Below are positions 46,601-58,000 of a stretch of 64,000 nucleotides of DNA, piece by piece. A program made the position numbers and the translations under genes. A model generated the notes under the pieces. It worked only from the letters and a program-made list of their open reading frames with translations. It did not search any database and was not told the origin of the DNA. Origin of the DNA: Apostichopus japonicus (lineage: Eukaryota; Echinodermata; Holothuroidea; Aspidochirotida; Stichopodidae); contig NC_092578.1 in NCBI RefSeq assembly GCF_037975245.1, forward strand, positions 3,910,001 through 3,974,000, read 5' to 3'. Positions within the stretch are counted from its first letter, which is position 1, and each line of letters opens with the position of its first letter.

Positions 46601-49600
46601 AAACCGGGGACACATGTCCAGTGAAGGGTATCCATTAGTAAACACCTCTGTGAATGCTAAACCTGAATGCAATTTCCTCTTTGAAGTCAAGTAGTACTCC
46701 ATCTAGCCTGTGTGTTTTGACACTGTTGAGTTTAATTGCTCCAGATCCATTTGATTATAATTTAATGTTATTTTGAAAGCTTTCTTGAACTGTTGGTCTT
46801 CTGGCTGTCTAGAAGGACACATTCATCAAAAGTTTGTTTTTAGAAACGTTTCCGTTCCGGTGCTCTGTAAATACTGAATGGTTTACATTACTTGGGGAGT
46901 TCAGTTATCGGTCACGGATTGTGGTGGATCCATGCTATGGAAGACCTTGTGTTGAACTCGCATGAAAGCACTAAATTTGCACTTGGAACAGAATTTTCAA
47001 AATCAGTTTCAAAAGAAAGACTCTTTGTATATGCTGACCAAAAGTGATTTCTGTTTTTTCATATTTTTTAGGGACGGGGAGACTAAAAAGGGGAAAGTGG
47101 ATCATAATACACTATCTGTAATAAATTTTCAATAACTTGAAAATTTTACAAGATAACATGATCAACAGAATTGTGAAATATTTTTATCCCCAAATGATGC
47201 TGCAATAGTTGAAGCAAAATAATATATGGACTAGCCATGTTGAATTATTTTAAATGTCACTTTTGGTATTACTTGCTGTCAATTACCTGACAAAAATAAC
47301 TTTAATAACAGCTGGGACATATAAAGCATATTTGTCTGTTTCCTAAATTGATCTTAATTCAGTGATGGCCTTTGTACAGTAATGAGGAATAAGTACTGAC
47401 ATGCTGAACAAAACAAAAACAAAAAACAGGATTGTCTGCTTACAGTTTCCATGGAAACTTTCCATTTACACTAAAAATCTGTTTTTTGTACAATGTGTCA
47501 AATTTTTAATTTGTTCAAAAAATGATCATAATTGACAAAAACTAAATCAACAACATCTTGTAAATTAATTTTCTTTTTCATTCAGTTTTTATTTTTGTTA
47601 ATCTAAGCTATTGGTGTGGACAGCATAATGCCATAGTTTCACAGTTTGAATATATACTGCACAGGTAAAATTTATGAGGCTTCTTGTCTGGAATGAAGAG
47701 GACTACAACTTTTTTTTACTTTTTTTTAGTTTTTTTCAAATATATATTTGTTTTGGTATGTCCAAATGTGATGGAGGATGATTCCAAATTAACCGTTTTA
47801 CCTACTTTGTGGGGAACGGTGGGTATTTATTAGTTCCTGAATTTGATGTTAACCAACTAGGGCTGTAGATTTGAAAGTTTTATCAGTCATATTGTATGCA
47901 ATTGTTAGCAATAGCATACTTACACATACAGGATATTGGCTCGTCCATATAAACAGCTGTGCTACGACGAAAAAATGACCATATAATAGCTCTCATACAG
48001 TATATATGCTGTACATAGTCTGTAATGTGATGTAAAAATAGTATTGCAGACAGACTTTCAATTATGGTAGGAGACAAACAATATTAGCAAGGGGAGTGTT
48101 GTATTAAATTTGGAGTCAACTGTCTGTGTACAAATAAGTCAAATTTGTTTACAGATCGCTGTCTGTTTTATGACATTTACCGAACGACTGCATTGACTCT
48201 GACAGCATTGAACTCATTTTTCCGTCCAGGAGTTTAGGTTTCTAGCAAAAGGCCAATTTTCATTTCCTGTTGTTTATGTTATCATCAAGCTGCTGCAGGG
48301 GTTTGGCTTAAGAAAAAAAGCAGGCTTTCTGATGTCAACAAACGTCTAGGGTTACCATAGTTTGGTAGTACTATAATTGCTGTGGAATCTGATTGGCTGA
48401 AATCCTTTGAAACTGAAGAAAAGTCTCTAATACAGGATGCATTCTAAACGTTTGAAACTATTTTCTCTGTTCAAAACATTTCAATCTGTCCACCACAGAC
48501 ATTGGACGTGTATACTGTAGTTACCACATATCACATAGTTGTACAGTCATGTTCATTTTATCTGTCTAGAAAGACATGTCAAAGGCAACCATGCACATGG
48601 AGGTGCAGGAGGTTTGAAAGGAGGGGAAGTGCCCCCCCCCCCTTAAAGGGATGTCTGGGGATTGTTGCCCTGAAAAATGTCAAATTTAGATGTGAAATGA
48701 TGCGTTCTGAGGCATAAATTATGTCTTAACACCCCATTCACCCTCCTCCCTAATTCACCCTCCACCTCCCTTGCCCACTCATTTGCTCCCCTCCCATTCC
48801 CTGCCCACCCATTTTTCCTCCCCTGCCTCGCCCTCCCCTTCACACACAGCATTTATTTATTTTGTTTTTAAATTTCTATACTATCATAGTGTAGTCTTCC
48901 TTCAACCCATTCAAAATTGCTGTCGGCAAAAAAGTTGTTCAAGTCCACAACGCTTTTTAAAGGATGGTCGGGGCCCCTAGATGATCCATAAATGGAATAC
49001 AACCTTGGGAGGGATAATGTCTGCTATTTGTGAAGATCAGGGGTGAAAACAACTCACTTTGCAAATAAGTTAGTTGTGTCTAAGAAACAAGACATGTATT
49101 TATTAGTCATACATACTCGCAAACCATCCTTAGTTAGGAAGGACCCCTGCTGGCAGAATCTAGAGAACCCTCTCTCACCCAGCTGTCACCTAACTTCATC
49201 TTGTCACCCACAACCAGCAGGAGGGAACAAATGAACATTGCCTATTATCTATTTATGTTCATGATTATATAGCATCTGTTCGACAACTCCTAGAACTGTA
49301 GCTTCTGCCAAAGGGACTGTCAGCAAAATTGACTGTCTAGGCTGCCAAGTATTTCCACTGGATTCACAAAGTATCATACAATATTATTTATTGTATCATA
49401 ATAATTTCATAACATTGTTGTATAATATTATTACGTGGCCCAATGATAAACAATTATCTTTTTATAGTATATATATATATAGTACAGTATGTATTGAGAT
49501 CTACGAATATTTGGTCATGCTGGTGACCTTTCAACTTAGCTATAAGGTTACCAACTTTCACAGATTGGCAGTGACATCACAGATTTTGGGACTAGCCAAT

Positions 49601-51612
49601 ACTCTGGTCACCGATTTCAGATCCCTGTTATCAAAAATCTACTCAGTATTTTACAGTAAGTGCATCAAGTGAAGAATTATGCGAGTTTTTTTTTTTTTTT
49701 TTTTAATCTTATGTCTTGATTCAATGTTGGTAAGAAAAAACAACTTAAGTTTAACATAATTTTTACCCCAATTTAAAATCTATGCTCAGCCCTACCCATG
49801 TGTCTGAGCTTCAGATATCCATTAAATTGTTTTCTTTTACATTTACAGGGATTCCTACCCGATGATTCTGGTGGCTAACAAAGTCGACTTAGATCATCAA
49901 AGGAAAGTCAAGTTGGAGGAAGGAGCAGATCTCGCAGCAGAAATGGGGGTAAGTAAATATTTCTTTACAATTTTAATCGCACGATCGACTTTATCCTACC
50001 TTTAATATTACAGTATGTATTCAATTCCATCGTGAATACCACCCTCTAAATTGAAATGGAAAGAAAGTAACCCACATATTTGGTCAATATTACCTTGTGG
50101 TGGAGCATTTACACTACTAAAGGTAGCTGTGGCAATATATATTCATTTATGTTTTTATAATCTTTTGATTGCTTAAGTGAATTCTTGTGAAATTCATTTT
50201 GTGTCAATAACAGTCATAAATGTGGTTTAACGTTCTTCTGTTGCACTCATCATGGCTGTATCTCACAGAGTTATACTTCCATAGATTCACTCTGTGGCTT
50301 GACCTTACGCATCTGTTTTCCTACTGTTATTGTCAATTCTTGCAACAAAATCTGTCAACATCAAGACAAACATCCAAGAAAAACATATTAATGTAAATGT
50401 CTATTTTTAACTTGATTACCGTTCATGAAGAAGTGTTTTGTAAAGGGAAAAGAATATACTGTACAGTATGGTGGGATTTGTGCAATGTTGTTTGTAAATG
50501 AAGACAACAAATCCATGCTTAACCCGTATTTTGATAAGTATTTAATTAAGTGTAACATCTGAAAGCATTTCTGAAATAGCTAATTAAGAGTTTCAATGAG
50601 TCACCTGAAATTTAGTGTCCAGAGTATATTAATTGCCAGTTATTTCTTTAGGTCAAGTCCTGTGAGTGACAGAGAGTCACTAAACTAGTTCAAATGGGGA
50701 AAAGAATGTTAGAAATGTTTCTACTTGATGAGTGGTATAGGGAAATATGCAAGCTGTGGTTTTCAATTTTGCTTTAGAAAAGGGGGGGAGGTGAGGAGAG
50801 GGGCAGAGGTAAGTTTACAATAAGAGTGTATGTGTATCTCATATTGGTTTTTGTTGTTGTTTTATATTTACAGGGTATTCCGTACATTGAAACCAGCGCA
50901 AAGGATCCTCCTCAGAACATTGATGCAGCTTTTCATGAAGTAGTACGAGTAATCAGGTACGGTGTGATTGTCATCAGACTGTCAGGAGAAGTTCCTTACT
51001 ACCCTTCATCCCTTCCAAGACCCCCTCCTTCTGCCCCCTCCACCCTGCAATCCCCTTAATGAAATGGAAATGTCCACGTAGCATTCTTTGGAGTGGTATG
51101 AGTCATTTGGTGTAACCTCTCGATTAAGAGTCTTCAACCTGATTATCAGGAAATACAACAGATTGCCATATCATGAAACATATACCACCCCTTCCCTTCC
51201 CCCCACGGCCCTTGCCCTCTCAACAGAGAGCAAAAAAAAGCCTTGTTCCAGTTATTCACTGGTATTTGAGTTCATTTGTTTGACCATCTCTACATAGTTA
51301 TCTCTCCTGCAAACCAGAATGACCAATATCTTGTTTTGCTATTAAAGGTTGTAATTAAGACAAGGGAGTTGTTTCTGTAGTGATCAGAGATGTTGTATAG
51401 CTGTTTTGGGGTCGTGAGTCAGCAAACCAGAGTTCATGGGCCAAGTATGTCGCACCTCTTATCATTTCTTTCATTCTATTAACATTACAAAAGTCTAATT
51501 TCTCTCTCTCCGTCTCTGGCTTCATGATAGGAGAACACCGATCGACAAGAAATTGAAGAAAAAGAGGAAATCACAGAAATCAAAGAAAGGACTGAAGTGT
51601 GTTGTACTGTGA
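37658..51612 (+). CDS. MRAS: Ras-related protein M-Ras (small GTPase)
   Basis: Five coding exons, 37658-37856, 44878-45031, 49849-49948, 50874-50956 and 51531-51612, give 205 aa (human 208). M-Ras is a membrane-anchored GTPase that signals to RAF via SHOC2-PP1C. Motifs: P-loop GDGGVGKS 22-29, switch [10 protein letters not shown] 44-52, DTAGQEE 69-75, NKVD 128-131, ETSAK 157-161. [14 protein letters not shown] and [12 protein letters not shown] match M-Ras rather than R-Ras, Ras or Rap. The tail is strongly lysine-rich and ends in CVVL, a CAAX box whose final leucine predicts geranylgeranylation. I chose the ATG at 37658 because it has A at -3 and matches the family N-terminus; an in-frame ATG at 37598 would add 20 atypical residues in a weak context. 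Intron 1 is 7 kb and contains a hAT-like element and a tandem repeat abutting exon 2. Confidence 0.97.
37961..38020. repeat. AT/GATA microsatellite
   Basis: Alternating TA dinucleotides with interspersed GATATA, about 60 bp, in MRAS intron 1. Confidence 0.9.
38726..39101. mobile_element. hAT-like miniature inverted-repeat element, 376 bp
   Basis: Inverted ends CAGGGATTCCCTGACT (left) and CAGGGTTTCCCTAACTT (reverse complement of right) match over most of 16 bp. They are flanked by 8-bp direct repeats TTGTACAG (38718-38725) and CTGTACAG (39102-39109), seven of eight identical. CAGGG-starting ends with 8-bp duplications are characteristic of the hAT superfamily. No transposase is present. It lies in MRAS intron 1. 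Confidence 0.8.
44475..44877 (+). repeat. Five-copy 82-bp tandem repeat abutting an MRAS splice acceptor
   Basis: Copies begin at 44475, 44558, 44640, 44721 and 44805 with GATGTAAACTTCTGAAGAAG, and each ends in a long T-rich run. The last copy's T-rich run (TTTTTTCCCCTTCTTTTTCG) is directly followed by the TAG acceptor of MRAS exon 2 (exon starts at 44878). The repeat therefore supplies the functional polypyrimidine tract and stacks several identical decoy tracts upstream. The long minus-strand frame across it (44453-44848) is a repeat artefact. Confidence 0.9.
45890..46350 (+). repeat. Degenerate tandem repeat in MRAS intron 2
   Basis: The phrase GTGACAGGGA(A/T)TTGAG(C/T)T and related GACAGGGACATAAGCTG recur four to five times at irregular spacing of about 80-110 bp, together with AACAATTCC/CACAATTCC blocks. 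Old, much-decayed tandem repeat. Confidence 0.5.
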
Positions 51613-52124
51613 ACATCACTGGATAAGCATAGAAGATGTGGTGAGGTGAAGGAACAGTGGGAAATGGCATATACTCTATACATTTTGTGACTGACTTTGA
51701 ACTACATCTTTTCAAGATTTGTATTTTCATATCTGGTTCTGGCAATGTCTGAGGCTCATCAAAGTTGACATCTTCTCTACGCCTACTATTGTTGATCGAA
51801 TAAACAGATCTTCTACTTTCCAGAGTAAATTATTGAAAAGCATCACAAGTGAGAAATAGAACAAAATGGAGGTTTTGGTATGAGAAGGTTCTTCCAAAAA
51901 TGAGAGGCTGAAAGGTTGAGTTGAACTGCAGTTAGATTTCCCCTCCCCTCCCCCTTGCTAATAGCCTTCCCTGGGGTTGTTGGTGCTACAAACTATGTGT
52001 AAGAGGGCTCCGGTTCCTGCCCAGGAGAAAATTAAATGTTGTGTAATTAACTTGAATTTTTGTATGAGGTTGAAAAAGAGGGATGTACAAAACCAAGTGC
52101 CCTTTCCTGGATCCAGGCCTGTTG

Positions 52125-52351
52125 CCCACCCCAAGAGCACAATAATTGGCAGGTGCCTGTTTCCCACCCCAAGAGCACAAGAATTGGCAGGTGCCTGTTG
52201 CCCACCCCAAGAGCACATGAATTGACAGGTGCCCGTGTCCCACCCCAAGAGCACAAGAATTGGCAGGTGCCCGTGTCCCACCCCAAGAGCACAAGAATTG
52301 GCAGATGCCCGTTGCCCACCCCAAGAGCACAAGAATTGGCAGGTGCCTGTT
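52125..52351 (+). repeat. Minisatellite, 6 x 38 bp
   Basis: Six copies of a 38-bp unit beginning CCCACCCCAAGAGCACA, with few differences. As 38 is not a multiple of three, all three frames on each strand stay open in rotation, producing several overlapping ~110-codon frames with no coding meaning. It lies in the distal MRAS 3' UTR if the 53085 poly(A) signal is used. Confidence 0.95.
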
Positions 52352-53084
52352 CAGTCACTTCCACCGACCGAGTTTGTTGGTAGGGCATGAACCTTGATGG
52401 ACAGGCTATAGGCAGATGACATTGTTTTATAGAGATTTTGGCTGTGGGTTTCCTTGTATGTGACTCCCATTATTTGGGTGGTCTTTGGATCCTTACCCCA
52501 GAAGAAAATTTCAAACTTTAGATATCAAACAGTGAATTCTGAGGCATATTTAGACAATAAATTAGGGTCTACATTCAAGGTTGTGCTAGTTAAAAAATTT
52601 GAATATGCAAACTTCTCCCCTGACTGATGACAGAGGTGGGGGAGGGAGGGCCATAGCTTCCTTCGCAACCCCCTCCCCCTTTGTGCACATCACCGACACT
52701 GTGTGTGTGAGGGTGCTAGATATTTACTGTAATACATATAAATATAGTATAAGTAATCAGAACAACTCACTTTCATATTATGTACTACTGTAAAGTATTT
52801 TATAGGTTTATATAATTTTCACTGTTTTTTTAGGTTAGCAATGACCGTGGATTGTGATTTTGTGAGAAACAAATTGTTAAATTTTTTTGTTTTTTGGTGC
52901 CTGATACATAGTGCTGGCTACTATGAGTGGTAAATAACTTATGGCATGATATTGTGGTTGGTGTTCACAAGGTGATAATAAAAAAGGACGAAATATATAC
53001 GTAATGTATGAACATTTACTATCCCGATTTTATATTTGAATATTTGTTTGCGTTCATATTGTTGTAAGAAAGTTACATCATCTG

Positions 53085-53090
53085 AATAAA
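53085..53090 (+). promoter_or_regulatory. Candidate distal MRAS poly(A) signal
   Basis: Canonical AATAAA (TCTGAATAAACAG) on the plus strand before the convergent PDIA4 gene begins. Confidence 0.35.
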
Positions 53091-53399
53091 CAGTTTATCA
53101 TTAATTGTAACTGTCATTTGTGTTAACATTTTCTTCTGATCAGAGCACAAGCTATAAAAGGAATTACTTCCCGGCAAAATAGTTTCCCCATTTCTATTTA
53201 CAAACATACACATAACAAAACATAACATTTACCTTATGTCCAAACCCTGAACCAGTCTCACTACAAATAGTTTGTAAAAAATGGATGACTGTAGGGCACA
53301 CAATTAATTTTGACAAATTGTAGACCATTCAAAAACCATGGCTATCTGTCCAGGTGATATTTCTATACCACTTCAAAGTTTTGAGAAATGTCTCTTTAA

Positions 53400-53759
53400 A
53401 TGGTGTGAAGACTCGCGCAAAATGAAACGTCTAATGCCGGTTATCTGACCTAGTTTCGAATGAGGTGTATCAGAAGTGTTAGACACCACCATCGATCCCA
53501 GAAAATACACACACAGCTTGCTACCCTCGGTAATTAGACACTAGTGTACAGTCAGTACATACAGCTGCGGTCAATACCCACAGCACAGTGTACAAACCAT
53601 ACAGCGAGGGACATCTCAGGTCCAGCTAAAGATAACAAGGTATCACATTTCATTACTGTCTGCATTTTGTAGCGACAAGCAGAACACTTCGCTTGCAAGC
53701 AACAGAAAGTTAACTTTTTCAGAGCGTGGCACACGGTTTGGGTCGAGTCTTCAATGCCT
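53400..53759 (+). mobile_element. TTAA-flanked non-autonomous DNA element, short copy (360 bp)
   Basis: Exact TTAA on both sides (53396-53399 and 53760-53763). The ends ATGGTGTGAAGAC and AGGCATTGAAGAC (right end reverse-complemented) match at nine of 13 positions. The sequence is a close relative of 7004-7815 in the same orientation (for example both contain AACGTCTAATGCCGG and GTAATTAGACACTAGTGTAC) but lacks about 450 bp of its interior. Confidence 0.8.
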
Positions 53760-53763
53760 TTAA

Positions 53764-55068
53764 CATTTAGACCTGCTCTGAAGAACTCACGTTGTCATCA
53801 ATTGGACCTTAAAGTAGCATTCCAGAGAACGTAGCATATTATAAAGGTAAAATATCGTGACAACTGGAATAACACTAAAAACATTACTTATATTCCAAAG
53901 GTTTCCTTTTTTGCTTGGACTAAGACATATCAAGATTGAAATTCTGCCTTAAAGTCAGTCTTTAATCACAAAACATGAAGTCCTAGTTTATATTCTTCTG
54001 TTCCTACACATAGTATTTGAAAATATCACACATAAGCATATCCAATTCACTTCAGTATGACCCTTGTTTGGCAGTAATCTGTTTCTTCCATGGCGACCGT
54101 GTCTGAAACTAATTACAACCGTCTTTGAAAGAGAATAGTTTAATATCCTTTATCCCAGTCTCATCATACTCTGAGAAGCAGATACATGGTAATTTATAGA
54201 AATTAGTCTGTAGAGGCTTTTATAGAATGTCTGGCCATGAATGCGGGTAATTAAACACTGAAAAATTCAACAAGAACAAAAATCCCTTTCACCTGCAACT
54301 CTTAAAAATATCAGTTTTTGGACAGTAGTGATTCTTTCCACCACCTTTACAACTCCCACTTAAAATCCAACTCGTTCAAAAGTTTGACAAAAATCTGCCT
54401 GATGAATTCTTCAATAGCCCCACTTTTCAAAAGCTACGTATGTACCTAACTGAATGCTGGATAGTTCTGTCAGGCAGATACATCTACCACACCAACATAA
54501 CCTACTAAAAAATAGTTAGAATGAAACATTTAAATAAGTGGAATGAACACCCCCCCCCTTAAGTACAAATTATTTGAATATGGCTGGACTAAGGCACTAT
54601 AAACCAAAAAGATATGGCAAACGACAGAGGATAGTGTAGGAAACAATACCCTATCAGTAATAGCAGCATTTTCAATATTTAAAACGATCCATGAGGCATC
54701 CAAGACTAACCCCTTCCGTCCACAACAGCTAAAAGACAGCTAGTAGTATGACCACCACACATGAGAGGTTTCTTGAATTGTAACAACTCCAAACTATTAA
54801 TGTTTTGAGACTAACATAAACCTTGGTACTCAACCCTTTGCACAAGTGGAAAACACAAATTTACAGAAACTATTATTTTTTGGCAAATAAAAAAAACAAC
54901 AAAATAACAGTGAACATCGTGAGCGACTGGACGCGCCGTACCCTTGACTAAACCTGTGATGTGACAGTACGGACAGAATACATTTCTCCGAAAAATAGTA
55001 CTCAGATCTGATCCTTCACCAAAACAAATACATATTTTTTCCACTGTTGATCAAAAATTAAAATCTTG
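53764..55068 (-). other. PDIA4 3' UTR
   Basis: About 1.3 kb beyond the PDIA4 stop with no other gene. No minus-strand AATAAA was found; ATTAAA variants occur, e.g. at 54139-54144. Contains a C-rich tract near 54550. Confidence 0.4.
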
Positions 55069-58000
55069 TTATAATTCATCTTTAGTCTGAGAAGCTGTGG
55101 TGTTTTCTTCAATGAAAGCGCTTAAAGATGCCACCGTCCTTTCCCCGCCCTCGAATTTGATCAGGTTCTCTAAGTCTCCCCCTTTGACTAAGAATAAGGT
55201 GGGAAAGCCCTCTGCTTGTACCTCCATTGGCAGGTCGTTTGCAGTACCGTCGATCTTAGCGATGACGACGCTGTCCGAATCCTTGTACTTTTTACCGAGC
55301 TTCTTGTAAACGGGTTCCAACTTCTTACAGTGGCCGCACCAAGGCGCGTAAATCTCAAGGAGGACGTTCTTTTCTGTTTGCCTGACCTCCTTATCGAATG
55401 TGTTACCTACAATGATCCTGACAGGTCCATCGTTGTCCTTTGGTTTGGGCTGTGACTTTATAACAGGCTTCAGGTTACCTAACGAGGGAAAAGACAAAAG
55501 AATAAACGAGATGAGACAGATCGGCAGTGCGTAAACTTTACTGCCCACGAGCCAGGATATTCCATCGGGAGTGAACCCACGGCCCCCACCCTCTCCCACT
55601 TCATCGAATCAATGCTCAGACTGCATCAATGCTAGCTTGGACACGGGAGCTCAATGTTTATAAGATGAATTTATTCCCCACCTTCCCCCACTCCCCCCCC
55701 CCACTGGCAAGATCCAAAACTGTAGATAAATTTGCCAGCATCTGCGGCAATCAATTTTGGGGTCGAGCCTCATGGTTTACAAACCGTAGTGATAGATGTA
55801 ACAGTGTGTTCACTATCGGCCTTTCTTATGTTCCCTAACAGGTTATTACATTCCTGGGACTCGCCAGTTAACCTCTAGGGCGGCCTCAATTGTTTGTTTA
55901 TTTACAAATGCCATTTCCGGTTACCTTCATTGCTTCGTAACTTGCCAAACAATAAAACTTGCCAAACAAAATATAAACAAACAATGTAACACTATGAAAA
56001 TGATGATTCAAGAATTCTAGACAGTTTAACAACTAACCATCTTTGAAGTCCTGTAAGAATTCCCGGAGACCTTCGACAGAGAATTCATCGTCCGTGTCCA
56101 TGGCATACCTTCTCTTCTTGGTATCGTACAGACCAACGTTTATCTCGTTTCCGCTGTCGTCCAAACCGAGGTCGACCAGAAATTTGCCAAATTCATCCTC
56201 GTCGGCGATTGCAAAAGTGTAGTCCTTGTACTCAGGATCAGAGGCGACCTCTAGGATCCTGTGTCTCCAAAATTGTGTGTCTACAAATATATATTTAGAG
56301 AAAAAAAAAGGTGAATCATTGCAAAATACAAACAGCAGAACAGTTTTTGACACCGGGAAGCAATCATCGGAAGGACACGTTGACTATTAACGTTGGCCTT
56401 ATGGAGAGACATTTCTAGTTTTGAAGAACTTGTTTTAATAACTAGTTTATAATAATAGCTAATAATAGTTAATTACTGGTTTATAACTAGTTTAATAACT
56501 ATCGTTTTGAGCAAAATATGAAGCCAGTAATGTATGTTACATCATGAGAATGGATCTTTTACAAAAAGGACATCTCCCCATTTATGAGAATAACAATAGG
56601 GGTTAACCATATTTCTGTGGTTGCAAAGTGGGACACTGATTCCCGTGAAGAAAAATTCAGGGGATTTTGAAGAGGGCTGCACAGCTTTTCCCACAAAGTC
56701 ATGCGGCTAATAGGCCGCCATTTGATCCAATTTATGTGTTGAAAACGATTATATGATAATGATACAGCATGTGCACTTTTTTTTACATATCGTGAAATTT
56801 TTGTGTTGGCGGGAATGCAGGACAAGATATATTTGATTTACACCTGAAGGTCGGTGAACAGCAGATTTGGCGGTAATCGTTTAAGAAAACTTTTTTAAAA
56901 AATGGAAAATGGCAAAAAAAATTACGCCTAGAAGGGGGATTTGAACCAGTGACCTTTGGTTACAAGCCCAGCGTTCTATCAACTGAGCTACCCAGTCCTT
57001 AATTGGTGCCGATCCCTATATTTGCCATTTCTTTGCTGGGGCTGCCAGTCAGAAGGCCATGGTACTTTGCAAAACGTGTAACCAGTGATCCAACCCAGTT
57101 TCATTCGATAAAACCCACGAAGCAGCAGGGAAGGGATTTCATGAGAAATTGGGAAAAGTTGTAAAACTGGCAATTTTTTTGAAAATGTACGAAACAAATC
57201 TAGTTAAAATGGTAGCTTTGGCTCTTAGCCACCTTACCCCAAAAAACAAAGTTTCTCAAGGGACGACCCTTCCCCTTACACCTCTTGCCAGGACAGACGT
57301 AAGTCAGCATTTGTGCCTATCCCCCTCACCCCCCACCCCCCCCCATACAACCCCCCAGAAAAAACAAGAAATGGCATCTACAATAGATTAGAAAATTTTA
57401 CAACTATCATACAGATCCATCAGGGCTAGTACAAATACAGGTTACTATGCTAGAGTATGTGTGCAGGCTCACTACAACTTAGTTGTATAGATCTCTTACT
57501 CAAAATTGAAGCAGGCCTCCAAATTTGGTCTGTTTACTGGCTAAACGCTGGTGGATTTTCCCGTTTGCCAGTAGAAATAAAAGGCATTTTTCTGCCAGTG
57601 GACATTACAGAACATTAACACACGGTTAGTTGATTAACAATCGTCATACTGCCTTATTACCAGCAAATGTTATTGGGCTTAACTCAAAAAGCCAATAGAG
57701 CAACTGATGTGTCTTGTAATTCAGGAAAATGTTACTGGAAACTTGATTTGAATACTTTTGTTGCCAAAATTTCTAGGCCCGCTGAATGTATCTCTGATAT
57801 GTATCGCTGAATCTAAGTATGAGAGAAAGCTACGCAGCTTGGGTGAGGATTGACCAAAGGCAAATCACCACTCTAAAACCGATTGTTACTTGTGGTCATT
57901 ACCAGGGCAACAATGGTCCTTACCTTTCCTGTAGTCATGTGACCAATCTACGGTATAGAAGACCATCACATTGGTAGTATTTTTGTACCTGGTGCCCAAG

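Larger units (their letters stand above)
51613..53399 (+). other. MRAS 3' UTR and MRAS-PDIA4 intergenic DNA
   Basis: After the MRAS stop, AATAAA hexamers occur at 51799-51804 and 53085-53090, allowing a short (about 200-nt) or long (about 1.5-kb) 3' UTR. The long form would include the minisatellite at 52125-52351. No other gene is seen. Confidence 0.45.

Noticed and set aside
51958-52388. Several ~110-codon frames on both strands
   Set aside because: Rotating frames through a 38-bp minisatellite in the MRAS 3' region.
55479-55599. Extended N-terminal part of the open frame at the PDIA4 last exon
   Set aside because: It reads through a clear TTAG acceptor into intron; the preceding exon joins in phase at 55478.
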